Part shown: positions 13,015 through 23,842 of the stretch, piece by piece | Layout of the letters: each line of letters begins with the position of its first letter | Position numbering within the stretch: position 1 is the first letter of the stretch | Source: Sternotherus odoratus | Taxonomy: Eukaryota; Chordata; Testudines; Kinosternidae | Reading direction: 5' to 3' | DNA length: 64,000 nt | Assembly: GCA_032164245.1 (NCBI GenBank) | Contig: JAVMKO010000001.1 | Span: 65,206,892 to 65,270,891, forward strand | Notes under the pieces: generated by a model | Database searches by the model: none | What the model was told of the DNA's origin: nothing | Seen by the model: only the letters and a program-made list of their open reading frames with translations | Program-made: the position numbers and the translations under genes

Positions 13015-13733
13015 TGTAGTTCAAGTATAACAGAGATAAAAATCTGAATGAATAAGAAAAAACTGAAAAGCAGCAAAAATTGCCGGCGAGAGAGAGATTC
13101 TCCATTACATTTATGGATAAAATTGAATTTGTTCATAGGAGGCCCTATTCTCTCTTGCTCCTTATGAAACATCAATGTTGTGAAACATCATTCCACTTCT
13201 ATGCTCTTGGAAAAGTCCTGTGCATGGTGGAAAACTGTACCCAAGAGAAAATTCCACAGTGTTCTGGGAACTTAGCAGAAGCTACCTGAAGTCATTTTTC
13301 TTCCTGAACTACTAGTCTTTTACAATGCATGTTTTACTATTACTTCTACAGCTGCCTTTTCATTGTTCCACTGTCAATCTTGTGATAATGGCAAAACTCT
13401 GACAGAAATTAAACAGACCCAGGATCACACATAATTAGTCTTATGCTTGTTTGTAAACATTTCTATCTACCTGCTATTTTGACAGACAGTTGAGCCTGAT
13501 ATTAAATACTTAGCCTGGAAAAGGGAGGCTAGTGGGTCAGGTAAATCTTCCAGATATAGAGGCATAGAATCCGATGTGTAAAGGTATGAAGGTGCCCAAC
13601 CCTCATTGATTTCAATATCTGATTTAAAAATCTGACCTAGCCTGGCCATACCATACCTATGTAGGGATGTATGTGCACCGAATATTGCATCTCTTTACTT
13701 GCAAAGCAATTCCAACAGGCAATTGAAGCTAAG

Positions 13734-13805
13734 GACCAGATCTTCAGTTGGTGTAAATTGGCATAGCTTCACTGACATCTATGGAGCTACCTCAACTTAC
13801 CTGAA
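13734..13805. repeat. Short foldback repeat, GGTGTAAATTGGCATAGC type
   Basis: Left words GGACCAGATCTTCAGTTGG and CATAGCTTCACTGACATC are mirrored imperfectly by ATGGAGCTACCTCAACTTAC. It belongs to the same group of small palindromic repeats as 9869-9935, though it is the most diverged of the four. Confidence 0.45.
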
Positions 13806-13999
13806 TTTAGGTTTTGGGCCTTACTATTCTAAAAATCAAACATGAAGCTGGTTGAACCATGTAGTCTATAATATGTTCATGCCATTTCCTTTCTATGAGT
13901 CAAGAAGATCCTAACACAGAAGCAATTACTTCAGGGTACAGAATTGCTGGGTTTAAAATTGCCAGTATCTTGCTCCGCTGACGTCTTGTGATTAGCACT

Positions 14000-14429
14000 T
14001 GTGGCAAGGTGCCCTCTCAGAGCCACCAGGTTCCAGTCCTTTAGGCTCTGGCAGGGCAGTTGCTGCCCAGGCGAACCACCTAGAAAGGTCAAGGGCAGGC
14101 TTTCCCTTCCCCTTGTCACTCCTTTCTGGCTGGGTCTTTTCCCTGCTGTCCAGGGAAAGCAGTCTCCTGGCTTGGAGAAGCCCCCTGTCTGTCTGCCCCA
14201 ACCTGCAGGCAGCCTCACTCCCTCTGTCTCTCTCTCCCCCCTTCCTAGCCGGGGGGGGGGGGTGGGGGGTGGAGGAGGGGGGTTAAAAAGGTCTCTCTCT
14301 GGGCTTAATTGGTACCAGCTGATCTTGCCTGCCTCCTTGGCAACCTCTCCTCAGCTGAGCCCAATTGACCTGTGGTTACCTTTCCTACCACCACCCTCTC
14401 TGGTAGTTGCCTGTTCTGGGTTTACCACA
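14000..14429 (+). mobile_element. Probable solo LTR, about 430 bp
   Basis: The segment begins TGTGG and ends CCACA, obeying the TG...CA rule, and is flanked on both sides by CACT (13996-13999 and 14430-14433). Its composition (CT-rich tracts, a G-run of about 12 followed by TTAAAAAGG as a TATA-like element) suits an LTR promoter. No internal retroelement genes flank it, so it would be a recombination product. Strand is inferred from the TATA-like box. The 149-codon frame that crosses it is not a gene. Confidence 0.5.
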
Positions 14430-14433
14430 CACT

Positions 14434-17342
14434 CTATCTGTGATGGCTGATGGACTGATCGATGAAGGTGAAAAGTATGCCTTTTTGAATGTCCTTGTCA
14501 GGCAAGAAGATACCGAGTAACATTACATGCATCGCATTCTTGCTGAAACCTAACATATCAAAGGTAATCACATATGACAAATGGTGGTATGTCAAGTGTT
14601 GCTACGACTGTATAAGCTTTATGAATAAGTCTATGAAGCTTTTCACTATAAGCGTTCACTGACAAAATGATTTGCCATAAACTCAAACTGCACTGAAATT
14701 ACTTGGAAAGAGAAAAGGGACAGCTCGTATGGAAGTTTCGGATTCCCCTCTCATTAACTCTCCCCTGGTGAAATCATATGGAGTATTACACTGAGGGGAG
14801 TCAGAATGCAGATTTCTTTCTATTACGTTTTTTTGTGGCCACCCCTCATCAGTGTCTAAGCATGTTCCATGCACAATCAATAGCAATAGTGAAATCCTGA
14901 GTGGATTTCATAGTTTCTGATATGTTTCTCTTCTGGGGTCAAGACTTTGTTTTGGGTAGATTTTTGTTCTAGTTGATTGGTTTTGGTAAATTTTATTAAA
15001 TTTCCTTTGCTCTGGGAATGGATTTGAGTGGGAAGGGGGGAAGGTCCAAGTTCGAGAGTTATTTTTATGTTGGAGAGGATTTTTCAAAGAGGAAGATTTG
15101 AAGCATTCCCTAAAGATATATAAGACAGAAACATTTAAATTAACTCACTTACCTTTGTACTCTCCTCTGCTCATTTTCAGTGTGTCATTCAGCATGACCC
15201 TTATGTCTCTCACCCTAATGCTGCTTCCCAGGTGTCCTGCTCATTCCACTGAGCATGTATAAATTAGCTCCTATTTTTCCAAATCATTCTGTTATTTGCT
15301 GCTCCAGGACAGATTGCCAAGTTATTGACTCAGATACTGCATCACTTGTGCAAGCAAAAGAGAGGGGAACTGAATACTTTTTTTTAATTGCACTTGAAAA
15401 CAAACAAACAAATCTTTGTTCCCCCTTTAGATTGGTAAATTCAGATTATCAATTTTCCTGTCATTGCCCTGTAATTTTCCAGAAGTTGGAGAAGCTTTCA
15501 AAAGATAGAGTAGAAAGAATAAAAAATGGTTTTCAAGACACCAACCAAACGAATTCAAAGTACAAATAAACTTTTACATTTTAATTTTATATTGAATTTT
15601 CCCATTAAAAGAGAAAAATGTTTATCTGAAAGTGACATTTTCCTGAGTTATTTTTATTTCACTGAAATTCCATTTTCAAGCATGAAAATGTTCAGCACAA
15701 TAATTTCTTATGGATAGCTACTATAGTTAGTCAAATAGACTGATGTTCTAATTCAGACAATAGAAGTACTCCATGTAGTAACCACCTGAGTATCTGGCTA
15801 GTAATGAAAAAATTCAATTCCCTTCCCATCCATCCATGCTTCTACCTCAGTCTCTCTTGCCTCTAGATAGTAACTCCATCTTTCTCCTTAAGATAGTCTT
15901 CTCTTCCAAGCTTCTGGTGTCATACCATCCCTAATTGATCCTTCCCATGAATTAGGAGGCCTCCTACCCATGATAGAAGGTAAGAGCAACCAGTTTCTTC
16001 TTGAAAGTTACAGAGGCTAAGGGGAAAGGCCACCAAACTCCATTAGACAAGGATTCCAGGTAGGAGTCAGTAAAGTCAATGGAACTATGCTGGTTTATGT
16101 CTGCTGAGGATGTGAACCTGTATTCTTAAACTCTGTAAGACAAGGTTGAGATTCTAATTTCACAAAAGCCAGAAAATTCATAATTAAGGTATCATGATGC
16201 TAAAACAGGAAGCAATGGTCTGCATTGCTTCATCCATACACTATATTATGTGTTTTGCTTAGTTAAATTCTTATTGTATTCTTCAATCATGCTTGAATAT
16301 ATAGGCCTAGATGGTTATCAATGAAGATAAGAGACAAAACTTGGCACAGGCAAATACAATCCCTATACTTTCCTCTGGATCTTCTCTGTGTTTTACATAC
16401 ATAGGGTCTGAGCTCAGTATGATTAACAGAAAGACTCCTATTGGTTTTAACAGGCTTTGATACAGGCTTATACATTGCAGGATAACATGGAATTCAGCCA
16501 CAAGCCTATGAAACTCCCTATGGCTCTAAGTCGTGGTTCTTCTTGGCATCCCTGGCAGAATGGATCCAATGAGGCTCTATTTCCAAAACATCCTTCATTG
16601 GCTTCTGTCCTGGACCTCTTCCTTAAAAATCTTCACATCAGAGACAGAATGTGTCAGTTAAAAGATGTAATACTGACTGTTGGTATAAATGCAGACAGGG
16701 ATCCTTGGGGATTCAATGAAGGGATGTGTGGATAGTTTCCCAGCCATGCCCCTTCTCATGCGTTTTCCACAGTATCTATCTCCAGCCTCACAGAGGTATT
16801 CCACAGGGTGCAATTTGATCCATAGACTCATTTAAAATGGTGAAGAATTGGGTTTTGTTTATTTATATTCCTCCTGCAAGCCTTAGGCATTAGTCTTCTG
16901 AATCTTGTATACGGACAGACACACACTCACTCACATAAGAGTGTTCCTTAGCACATAACTTTTTACTCTCCCTTCTCTTCTTTCCAGTTCAACTTCTTTT
17001 CTTTCTCAGGTGTCCGAAATCTAAGCCACTTTCTTATTGACTGCCATAACTCTAAGACCACTCTTATGGACCTCGGACTCCAGGGCTCCGAGTTCTATAT
17101 CTGCTCTAGACTTTCTCTATGACCTCGAGCACATTGCACGGGCCAAATTGGGCAAGTGTGTCTCTTGAGAGCATATCCTTGCAGAAAGGTAAAGTTGGTG
17201 TAGAAGGTGAACTACTTGGGGTCTCCTAGAGGCATTGTACCTGTTTAAGGAGAAGCATGTTGTCTCTAGGAGTTCTACATGGAGTACTACATGAACACCA
17301 TCACCTGGCTTCCCATTGTGGGGGCTGTTGTAATGCAACAAT
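14434..17342. other. Unannotated AT-rich sequence
   Basis: About 2.9 kb with no recognisable gene or bounded element. Small open frames (for example 15255-15569 and 16457-16735) have no family features, no convincing splice context and ordinary AT-rich codon use. Confidence 0.5.
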
Positions 17343-17483
17343 TGAGCACTCAACTGCTCTGTTCCCTAATCTATAAAATGGGGATAATACTTAGTTCTTT
17401 TGTGATGCTAAATTCCTTAACCTTTGGAAAGTTCTGTGAGACCTTTGGATGGAAAATGCTATATAAATACAAAGTGGTATTGT
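17343..17483 (+). mobile_element. MIR/CORE-SINE-like 3' fragment
   Basis: Words CCTAATCTATAAAATGGGGA and GGAAAATGCTATATAAATAC appear in the order and spacing of the 3' half of tRNA-derived MIR-like SINEs, where they precede a short tail. The tRNA-related head is absent. It is an old, truncated copy. Confidence 0.55.
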
Positions 17484-17875
17484 TCTTGGGTTGGACTTAA
17501 TTTAGTTAACAGATCAAGTCATTTATTGGAACACCAGGGATATAGGATGAACTAGAGCCCACCTTTTGCTACCCTCAAATTCTTTTGGATTTAGAGAGGG
17601 ATATTTTCTGACATTAATTCATCAACAGGTATTTTTTTTATGTAGCCAGAAAACCACAGTTGGTGATAACAGGAAATTTGCTTGCAAACCTTTCGCCAAG
17701 AAACTCAGCACATTTGTTGCCATGTTGTGTTTTGTTTTACATTCCAAAAGATGTGATTAAAATCATAATTCATTTCTTTGTGCTGTGTTGAATTTAGCTT
17801 CATGAGAAACAGTTTCGAATATCTCAGCTAGCACCATTTGCTAACCTGTACATGCTACCTATTAATCTTTGTAAT

Positions 17876-17900
17876 GCATATATATATATATATATAATAT
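17876..17900. repeat. (TA)n microsatellite
   Basis: An uninterrupted TA dinucleotide run of about 11 repeats, continued as ATATATTA. Confidence 0.9.
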
Positions 17901-18465
17901 ATTAAAAGTTACTAAAAGTAAAGAGTCAAACAAAGGTACAAGAAAACAGTCATTTCTGATCACGAGTTATAGCTGCTGCTATTTCAAGAGAAATATTATA
18001 TAAAAATGTTTTATTTATCACATTCAAAAGTGTTTTCCTAAGAATTATTTCCGCTCTAAGCACCCATATGGAAGCAGAAAACCATTATAAAAATGAAAAT
18101 AAGATGGTTTGTATCACCTGCATAACTTGTTTTGTTCTCTGCCTTCAGGCTTCAAAACCCGCTTCCCATATTTTTTTCCTTTCTTTAAAAATAATGTACA
18201 TCAGTTTAATTTAACCCAGGTCCTGACAGAAGGATCAGATTATAAGTATTTAATACTGTGGTTTCAAATCCAATTTTATAGTGTTCATTGTTTCAGAAGT
18301 GGCAGAGTCCAGGTTTTTTTAAAGGTCGAGTTGCTTAGAGAACATTGACATTGTTCTAAAGACATATCTTTAGTAAAAAGCTGAAACCCTATGAACCTTT
18401 CTATGATCAGTGCCACAAAATCTTAACCCACATGGCTCAATCTAGCAAATTTACTATACCATATT

Positions 18466-20538
18466 TACTATACCAAATGCATGGTCTATTTTGGTCAATT
18501 TCACAGTCATAGCATTTTAAAAATCATTCATTTCACAGTTTTATATATTTAAATCTGAAATTTCACGGTGCTGTAAATGTCAGGGTCCTGACCCAAAAGG
18601 GTGTCATGGTGGGCAGAGTTGCAGGCTATAGTAAGGAGGTCGTGGTATTGCCACCATTCTAGGGAGGCTGTGGTACTGACATCTTTGATTCTGGTTCTGA
18701 AGGCAGTGCTGCCATCCGCAGCAGAACAGAGGAGAGGGTTGTATGGTATGGGGGAGGGGTCATCACTTTTTGAGGGCAGCAGGGCTAGCTGTATGGGTGG
18801 GCGACATGGGCAACCACCCAGGGCCCCATGGTCAAGGGAGTTCCATGGTCACCCCTCCCCTCCCAGTCAGCCCAAGGCCTCTTTAACCCCCAAGCGCTGG
18901 GCCTGGAGCCAAGGAGGGGCAGAGCTCGGGGTGCCTCATCCGCGGGTTCCTACTGTGTGCCAGGCTCCAGCTGCTAGTCTTGACCAAGCTGCTGCTGGCA
19001 GTGGTGCTGCCTTCAGAGCTGGGCTCCCAGTCCGCAGCCATGGAGCTTCCTGCAGGGAGGAATGGCCCTGCAGATAAGGTTGCCAACTTTCTAATCACGC
19101 CCACCTGAACACCCTTGCCCTGGTCCCTGCACCACCCCTTTCCTGAGGCCTCACCTCCACTCACTTCATCCCCCCTCCCTCCATCACTCGTGGTCCCTCA
19201 CCCTCACTGGGCTGGGGAAGGGGGTTGGAGTGTGGGAGGGGATGAGAGGTCCAGATGAGGGTGCAGGTTCCAGTGTGGTGCCAGAAATGAGGGGTTCACA
19301 GGAATCACTGCTGTACTAGTGGGTTGGGGTGTAGGAGTGGGTGAGGGCTCTGACTAGGAGTGTGGGCGCTGGGGTATGGCCAGGGATGAGGGGTCTCCAG
19401 GCTGGGGCTGAGGGGTTTTGAGTGCAGGAGGAGGCTCAGGACTGGGGCAGGGGATTGGGGTGTGGGAGAGGGCACAGGGTTAAGGCTCTAGGTTGGAGTT
19501 TGGGTGTGGGAGGGGGCTCAGGGCAGGGCAGGGGGTTGGGATGCAACAAGGGTGAGGGACTTGGGCTCCAACTAGGCGGCGCTTACCTCAGGTGGCTCTG
19601 AAGAGCGGCCAGCATGTCCAGCTCCTAGGCTTAGGGTGTGGCCAGGTGGCTTCATGCACTGCCCCTGCCTGCAGGCACCACCCCTGCAGCTCCCATTGGT
19701 CATGGGAGCTGCAGAGTCAGCGCTTAGGGCGGGGCACTGGGGCAGCGTACAAAGACCCCCTGGCCACCCTTAAGCCTAGGAGTCAGGTGTGCCTGCTGCT
19801 TCTGGGAGCTGTGCGAAGCCAGGGCAGATAAGGAGCCTGCCTTAGCCCCTCTGCGCTGATAAGAATTTTGGCCTATTAAAATCTTCCGGATTCCTTTTAA
19901 TAGTCACTGAGAGACTGAGACCAGTTCTGGTACACTCCTGGCCAATCCGGGAGGATAGGCAACTCTACCTGCAGATAAAGAGGAAGTCCCAGCTGTTCCA
20001 AATGTGGCCAGGATTAGCAGCTGGAGCCTGGCACAGAGTAGGAACCCCCGGATGGAGTGCCCCCAGCCCTGCCCCTTCCCAGGTCCGGGGCCACTTTAGG
20101 AGTTAAAGGGGCCTTGGGCTGGATGTGTGTGTGGTGGCAGGGGTGACCAGAGTTTTCCACCGACCACATTGCTCTTGGCAGTTTCCCACCATTAACACCA
20201 GCCCTACCTCCCCCAAAAGCGATGACACTCCCCTTATCATGCCACACTCATTTCTATGCTACTGTTTGCAGCAGCGCTGCCTTCAGAGCTGGGCTCCCAG
20301 ACAGCAGCTATGGGGCTTCCTGCAGCAGTGGCAGGGGAAGATCCCTGTGGTGGGTCTGACCAGGCCCCTCCCCTCTCCAGCCCAGTCAGGACTAGCATCT
20401 GGAGCCCAGCACATGGTAGGAACCCCCAGCCAGGTGCCCCCAGCCCTGTCTCTCCCCTACAGTGGCCAGATTTTACAGGAGAGATCAGATTCAACAGTCC
20501 CTGGCACATTTTTCATGGTCGTGAGTTTTTTAGGGCCA
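18466..20538. mobile_element. Foldback hAT-like element split by a nested insertion
   Basis: The left end contains ACCAAATGCATGGTC and the block AAATCTGAAATTTCACGGTG. The right end contains TTCATGGTCGTGAG followed by TAGGGCC. These match, from memory, the two ends of a common sauropsid foldback element whose ends read CAGGGCCCTACCAAATTCA. Internal sequence is inverted: the region around 18875-18975 is mirrored around 20020-20125, and CTGCCTTCAGAGCTGGGCTC occurs at both 19011 and 20279. A second element at 19078-19967 sits inside. There is no transposase frame. The terminal repeats have decayed and the ends are approximate. Confidence 0.6.
19078..19967. mobile_element. Nested non-autonomous DNA element
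   Basis: The 11-bp word CCTGCAGATAA lies immediately before the element (19067-19077) and immediately after it (19968-19978), so this block was inserted into the surrounding element and duplicated its target. The left end starts GGTTGCCAAC and the right end carries GGCAACTCTACC, an inverted GTTGCC/GGCAAC pair. The interior has degenerate GGGCTGGGGCAGGGGATTGG tandem words shared with the hAT element at 3051-3795, and a foldback near TGCAGCTCCCATTGGTCATG. An 11-bp duplication is longer than the hAT norm of 8, so part of it may be chance identity. Confidence 0.72.
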
Positions 20539-20940
20539 TAAATTCATAATGTACAAGGTTTTAGAGGTACACCTTTGTCCCTTCACTGAGTCCAAGAAAA
20601 CAAGCTGTACAAAGAGGTACTCTGTTGAACTTAGCAGAGACTAAATAATTTCCCCCGAACTTTAGACTGGTGTGCAGCCACTCCATGTACTAGGCTATGG
20701 TAGTGCTCACAATGTGTCCTGCTGATCTTCCACGTGTAGCCATGGATATTTTCAGGGCTTGGATGCAACTGGTACATGCTGGTACAGATGCAACTGTTTC
20801 CTGCTGCCTTCTTATTTTTTCAGCATCAAAGTTTAGAGTCTCTGGCTGTTTGCTGAGAAAGCCTCAGAAACGTGAACTGAGTCTGCAAGCTTTTGCAAAA
20901 TCTAAAACACTAGCTCTGAGAGGTGTGAAATGCTCTGTAA

Positions 20941-21690
20941 GGTAGTGTACTCCCCATCTGTTGCACCCCCTTGTGTCAGAGTGTGAGGCTGGGAGGATCC
21001 TTTGCCTTCAGAACCTCCTGCAGCTGTCTGACTCTCATCTGATATTCTATGGCTTGACCCTCCAGTCAAGCCACAAAGTTCAGTCCCCTTCTGGAGTAAC
21101 AAAATATTCAACTGAAGGCCAAGATAAATACCCAAATAACAACTCTTCTGCCCTCTTGGGCTGAACTGTTCTTATTTGGTCCTCCCTCAGGGCCTCTCCC
21201 ATAGAAGCTTAATCTGCTCCTGCATTTGGATTTACAGACTTCTTCCTAAAGGGCTGGTAGGGGAACCCAGGCCCTCCCTCTACTCTGGGTTACAGTCCAA
21301 GGACCATGTGTTAGGCAGCTAGGTCTGTTTCCCTGGGTCACTTCTTAACTGTAAGACACCTCATATTGTTTCCCCACAACCTGTGCTTCTCCCTGGTCTG
21401 CTGAACTTATAAGTATTCTGTCCCCCTCAGGCTCCACTGAAATGCATTTGTAAACCCTAGCTCAGAGTATCTCCCAGAGCATCCTTCCACCTCCTCTAGT
21501 TTTTCCTATCTGCAGGAGAGCTCTACCTTCTCTGGGGTCTCTCCCTCAATTTAGGCTGAATTCTCAGCTATATTTAAGTAGTCTTTCCTGGTTCCCTGAA
21601 GCTGGGGTCTGTAATTATCATTAAGTTGTGATATTGCTATCAGCTGAGGGCTAGCTGAGCCCAGCTTGCCTTAAAGGGACAAAAGCCCCC
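20941..21690. mobile_element. Possible LTR-like repeat
   Basis: The block is moderately GC-rich and CT-rich, with words such as CCCAGGCCCTCCCTCTACTC, GGGTTACAGTCC and GCCTTAAAGGGACA that I associate with turtle LTR sequences. I could not identify matching termini or a target duplication. It could equally be part of a longer decayed retroelement running to about 22100. Confidence 0.28.
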
Positions 21691-22322
21691 AAATACCCTG
21701 GCAAAGGCAGATAGTTCTGTTGAAGTTTTGCTGCCACTGAAGGGGTTCAGCCATTTGATCATGTGCCTTGGCCAGAGGGCTGAGCCACCGAAGACCCGCC
21801 TAGCAAGGTTGAAAACCCACAGGGGTTGGCAGGAGCAGGAAAAAGATTCCGGTACCAAACCCAGCATCTGGGAGGCACTGAAGAGTTGAGTATTCTCTTT
21901 ACATACCTGAAAGCAGGACCCAAGACCAAGAAACCAGGCAAGTGTCACTGGGGGAAAGTGAAGCACAAGAAGGTCAACAGAGACCATGGGTGTGTTTGGA
22001 TCCCAGTGAGAGGAATTCACAACCAGTAAATCCAGAGAGTGTGTGAGATCATCTTTTGAATAGTGCACAAACTGCTGTGTGTTGTCTTGTGGGTGGAGCT
22101 TATTTTATGGGCAGTGCTTGGAAGAGTTCCACACTGATCTGGTCCCTTGCTAGTTTTTTCTCCCATTCTTTACCTGTTTCCCAGTGATCCCAGAATGCAC
22201 TGCTGCAGAGGCATGGAAGCAATGCCCACAGAGTGAAGCTCTATGGCATGCTGTGGTGCAGATCTTCTGCAAACTTCTATCTCCCCTTGCACAGTAAAAC
22301 TGAATCTGCTCCACTGCACTTA

Positions 22323-23024
22323 GGGCATGTCTTCACTACCACTTTAATTCGACCTTAACGACATTAGGTCGAATTAAACGTGTACCTGTCTTCACATACA
22401 TGCCCTTAAAGTCGATTTAAAGGGCCCTCAAAATCGAATTTGTAACTCCTGCCTGACGAGAGAAGTAAGGCTAAAATCGACTTCTCTATGTCTACTGTGA
22501 GTAAGTGAAGAGGCATCTGAAGTTAAGCCTCCGACCTCTGAGCAGCCTCGCGGGGTGGGGGTCCGGCGGGGGGGCTGTTCAGGCGGGCGGGGGGGGGGTC
22601 CGCGGGGCTGCTGGGGGGGGGGGAGCTGGCGCGGGGCTGCTTGGGCGATCCGCTCAGCTGCCTGGTCAATTTCAGGTGAAATTAACCAGGCAGCTGAGCC
22701 GATCGCCCAAGCAGCCCCGCGCCGGCTCCCCCCCCCCTCGGGCGGGCGGGGGGGGGGTACGGCGGGGGGGCTGTTCAGGCGGGCGGGGGGGTCCGTGGGG
22801 CTGCTTGGGCGGGGGGGGGGGTGTCCAGCACGCATTGCACTGTGGGCTACCTACCCACAGTGCAATACAGGCTATGTCGACCCCTGCAAAAGTTCTAGGA
22901 CAGACAGTGTCGACCACTGTCGACCTGCTGTCCTGGTGGGGACACACTGATTCGATTATCTAAACTCGAGTTTAGAAAATCGAATTAAGGGAAATCGACC
23001 TAGTCCTGTAGTGAAGACATACCC
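22323..23024. mobile_element. Large foldback PIF/Harbinger-type MITE, 702 bp
   Basis: The ends GGGCATGTCTTCACTAC and GTAGTGAAGACATACCC form an inverted repeat with one mismatch over about 17 bp. They are flanked by a TTA target duplication (22320-22322 and 23025-23027), as expected for PIF/Harbinger. Inside is a 52-bp inverted repeat, 49 of 52 matching, with a 2-base spacer (22623-22674 against 22677-22728). A perfect 13-bp hairpin lies at 22834-22846 and 22854-22866. Many words of the type TCGAATTA and TCGACC occur, and long G runs flank the palindrome. The glycine/proline-rich frames here on both strands are artefacts of the G runs. Confidence 0.88.
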
Positions 23025-23518
23025 TTAGAGTCCTTTGATCCCAGAAGGAGTAGATGGGGATGATTTGCTCTTATTTAATTCACAGGCATGAGGAAAGAGA
23101 AAGAAGCAATATAAAAGGCTTTATAAAATAAGAATTGGCCATCAAGGTTTTCAATAGAATATGGGCATCTGTCTTCCTAGCTGTATGTAGATCCATTTCC
23201 CTCTCATGTCTTCATTAGCAATGAGTGACTCTTGGAAGATTCACACAGGTTCAAGTCTGGGTATATATTTGAAACTCAGAAGGAATCTCTTTGGTCTGAA
23301 AGTTAAGCTGAAAATCTCACAAGGAGATTATGTGAACTGAAAAAAATATCACAGAATACTATGGTTGATAGAGACCGGGATTAACTCTTAGCTGTCAAGG
23401 AAAAGATTCCTCCTGATTAAAGGGCTCCCAGCTGTGTAATACCTAAGTATCAAAGAATAGGATGAATTCGTGCCTCATTTTGCAGAGAGTAATACAAGAC
23501 ATACCTCTTGGTATAGGC

Positions 23519-23834
23519 CAGGGGTCAGCAACCTTTGAGAAGTGGTGTGCCGAGTCTTCATTTATGCACTGTAATTTAAGGTTTTGCATGCCAGTAATAC
23601 ATTTTAATGTTTTTAGAAGGTCTCTTTCTATATGTCTATAATATGTAACTAAGCAATTGTTGTATGTAAAGTAAATAAAGTTTTTAAAATGTTTAAGAAG
23701 CTTCATTTAAAATTAAGTTAAAATGCAGAGCCCCCCACCCTGGAACAGTGGCCAGGACCCGGGCAGTGTGAATGCCACTGAAAATCAGCTCGTGTGCCGC
23801 CTTTGGCACACGTGCTATAGGTTGCCTACCCCTG
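23519..23834. mobile_element. hAT MITE, 316 bp, with perfect 8-bp target duplication
   Basis: The left end reads CAGGGGTCAGCAACCTTTGA and the right end ATAGGTTGCCTACCCCTG, an imperfect terminal inverted repeat. Both sides are flanked by GTATAGGC (23511-23518 and 23835-23842), a perfect 8-bp duplication of the hAT type. Internal words AGTGGTGTGCCGAGTCTTC and CGTGTGCCGCCTTTGGCAC are those of a MITE family that I know from turtles and crocodilians. No coding capacity. Confidence 0.93.
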
Positions 23835-23842
23835 GTATAGGC

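Noticed and set aside
13999..14450. A 149-codon frame and several shadows
   Set aside because: The segment is bounded by TGTGG...CCACA with a CACT duplication and fits a solo LTR. The protein is proline/serine-rich low complexity without motifs.
18601..20549. Frames up to 158 codons on both strands
   Set aside because: They fall within the foldback element and its nested insertion. They are caused by GC-rich repeats and appear on both strands.
21640..22068. A 142-codon minus-strand frame
   Set aside because: There are no recognisable domains, no start or splice context, and competing frames on the other strand. The region resembles retroelement-derived sequence.
22428..22963. Overlapping glycine-rich and proline-rich frames of 91-152 codons on both strands
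   Set aside because: They are translations of the G runs and palindrome of the Harbinger-type MITE at 22323-23024. The same DNA gives long frames in several registers, which is not how a real gene behaves.
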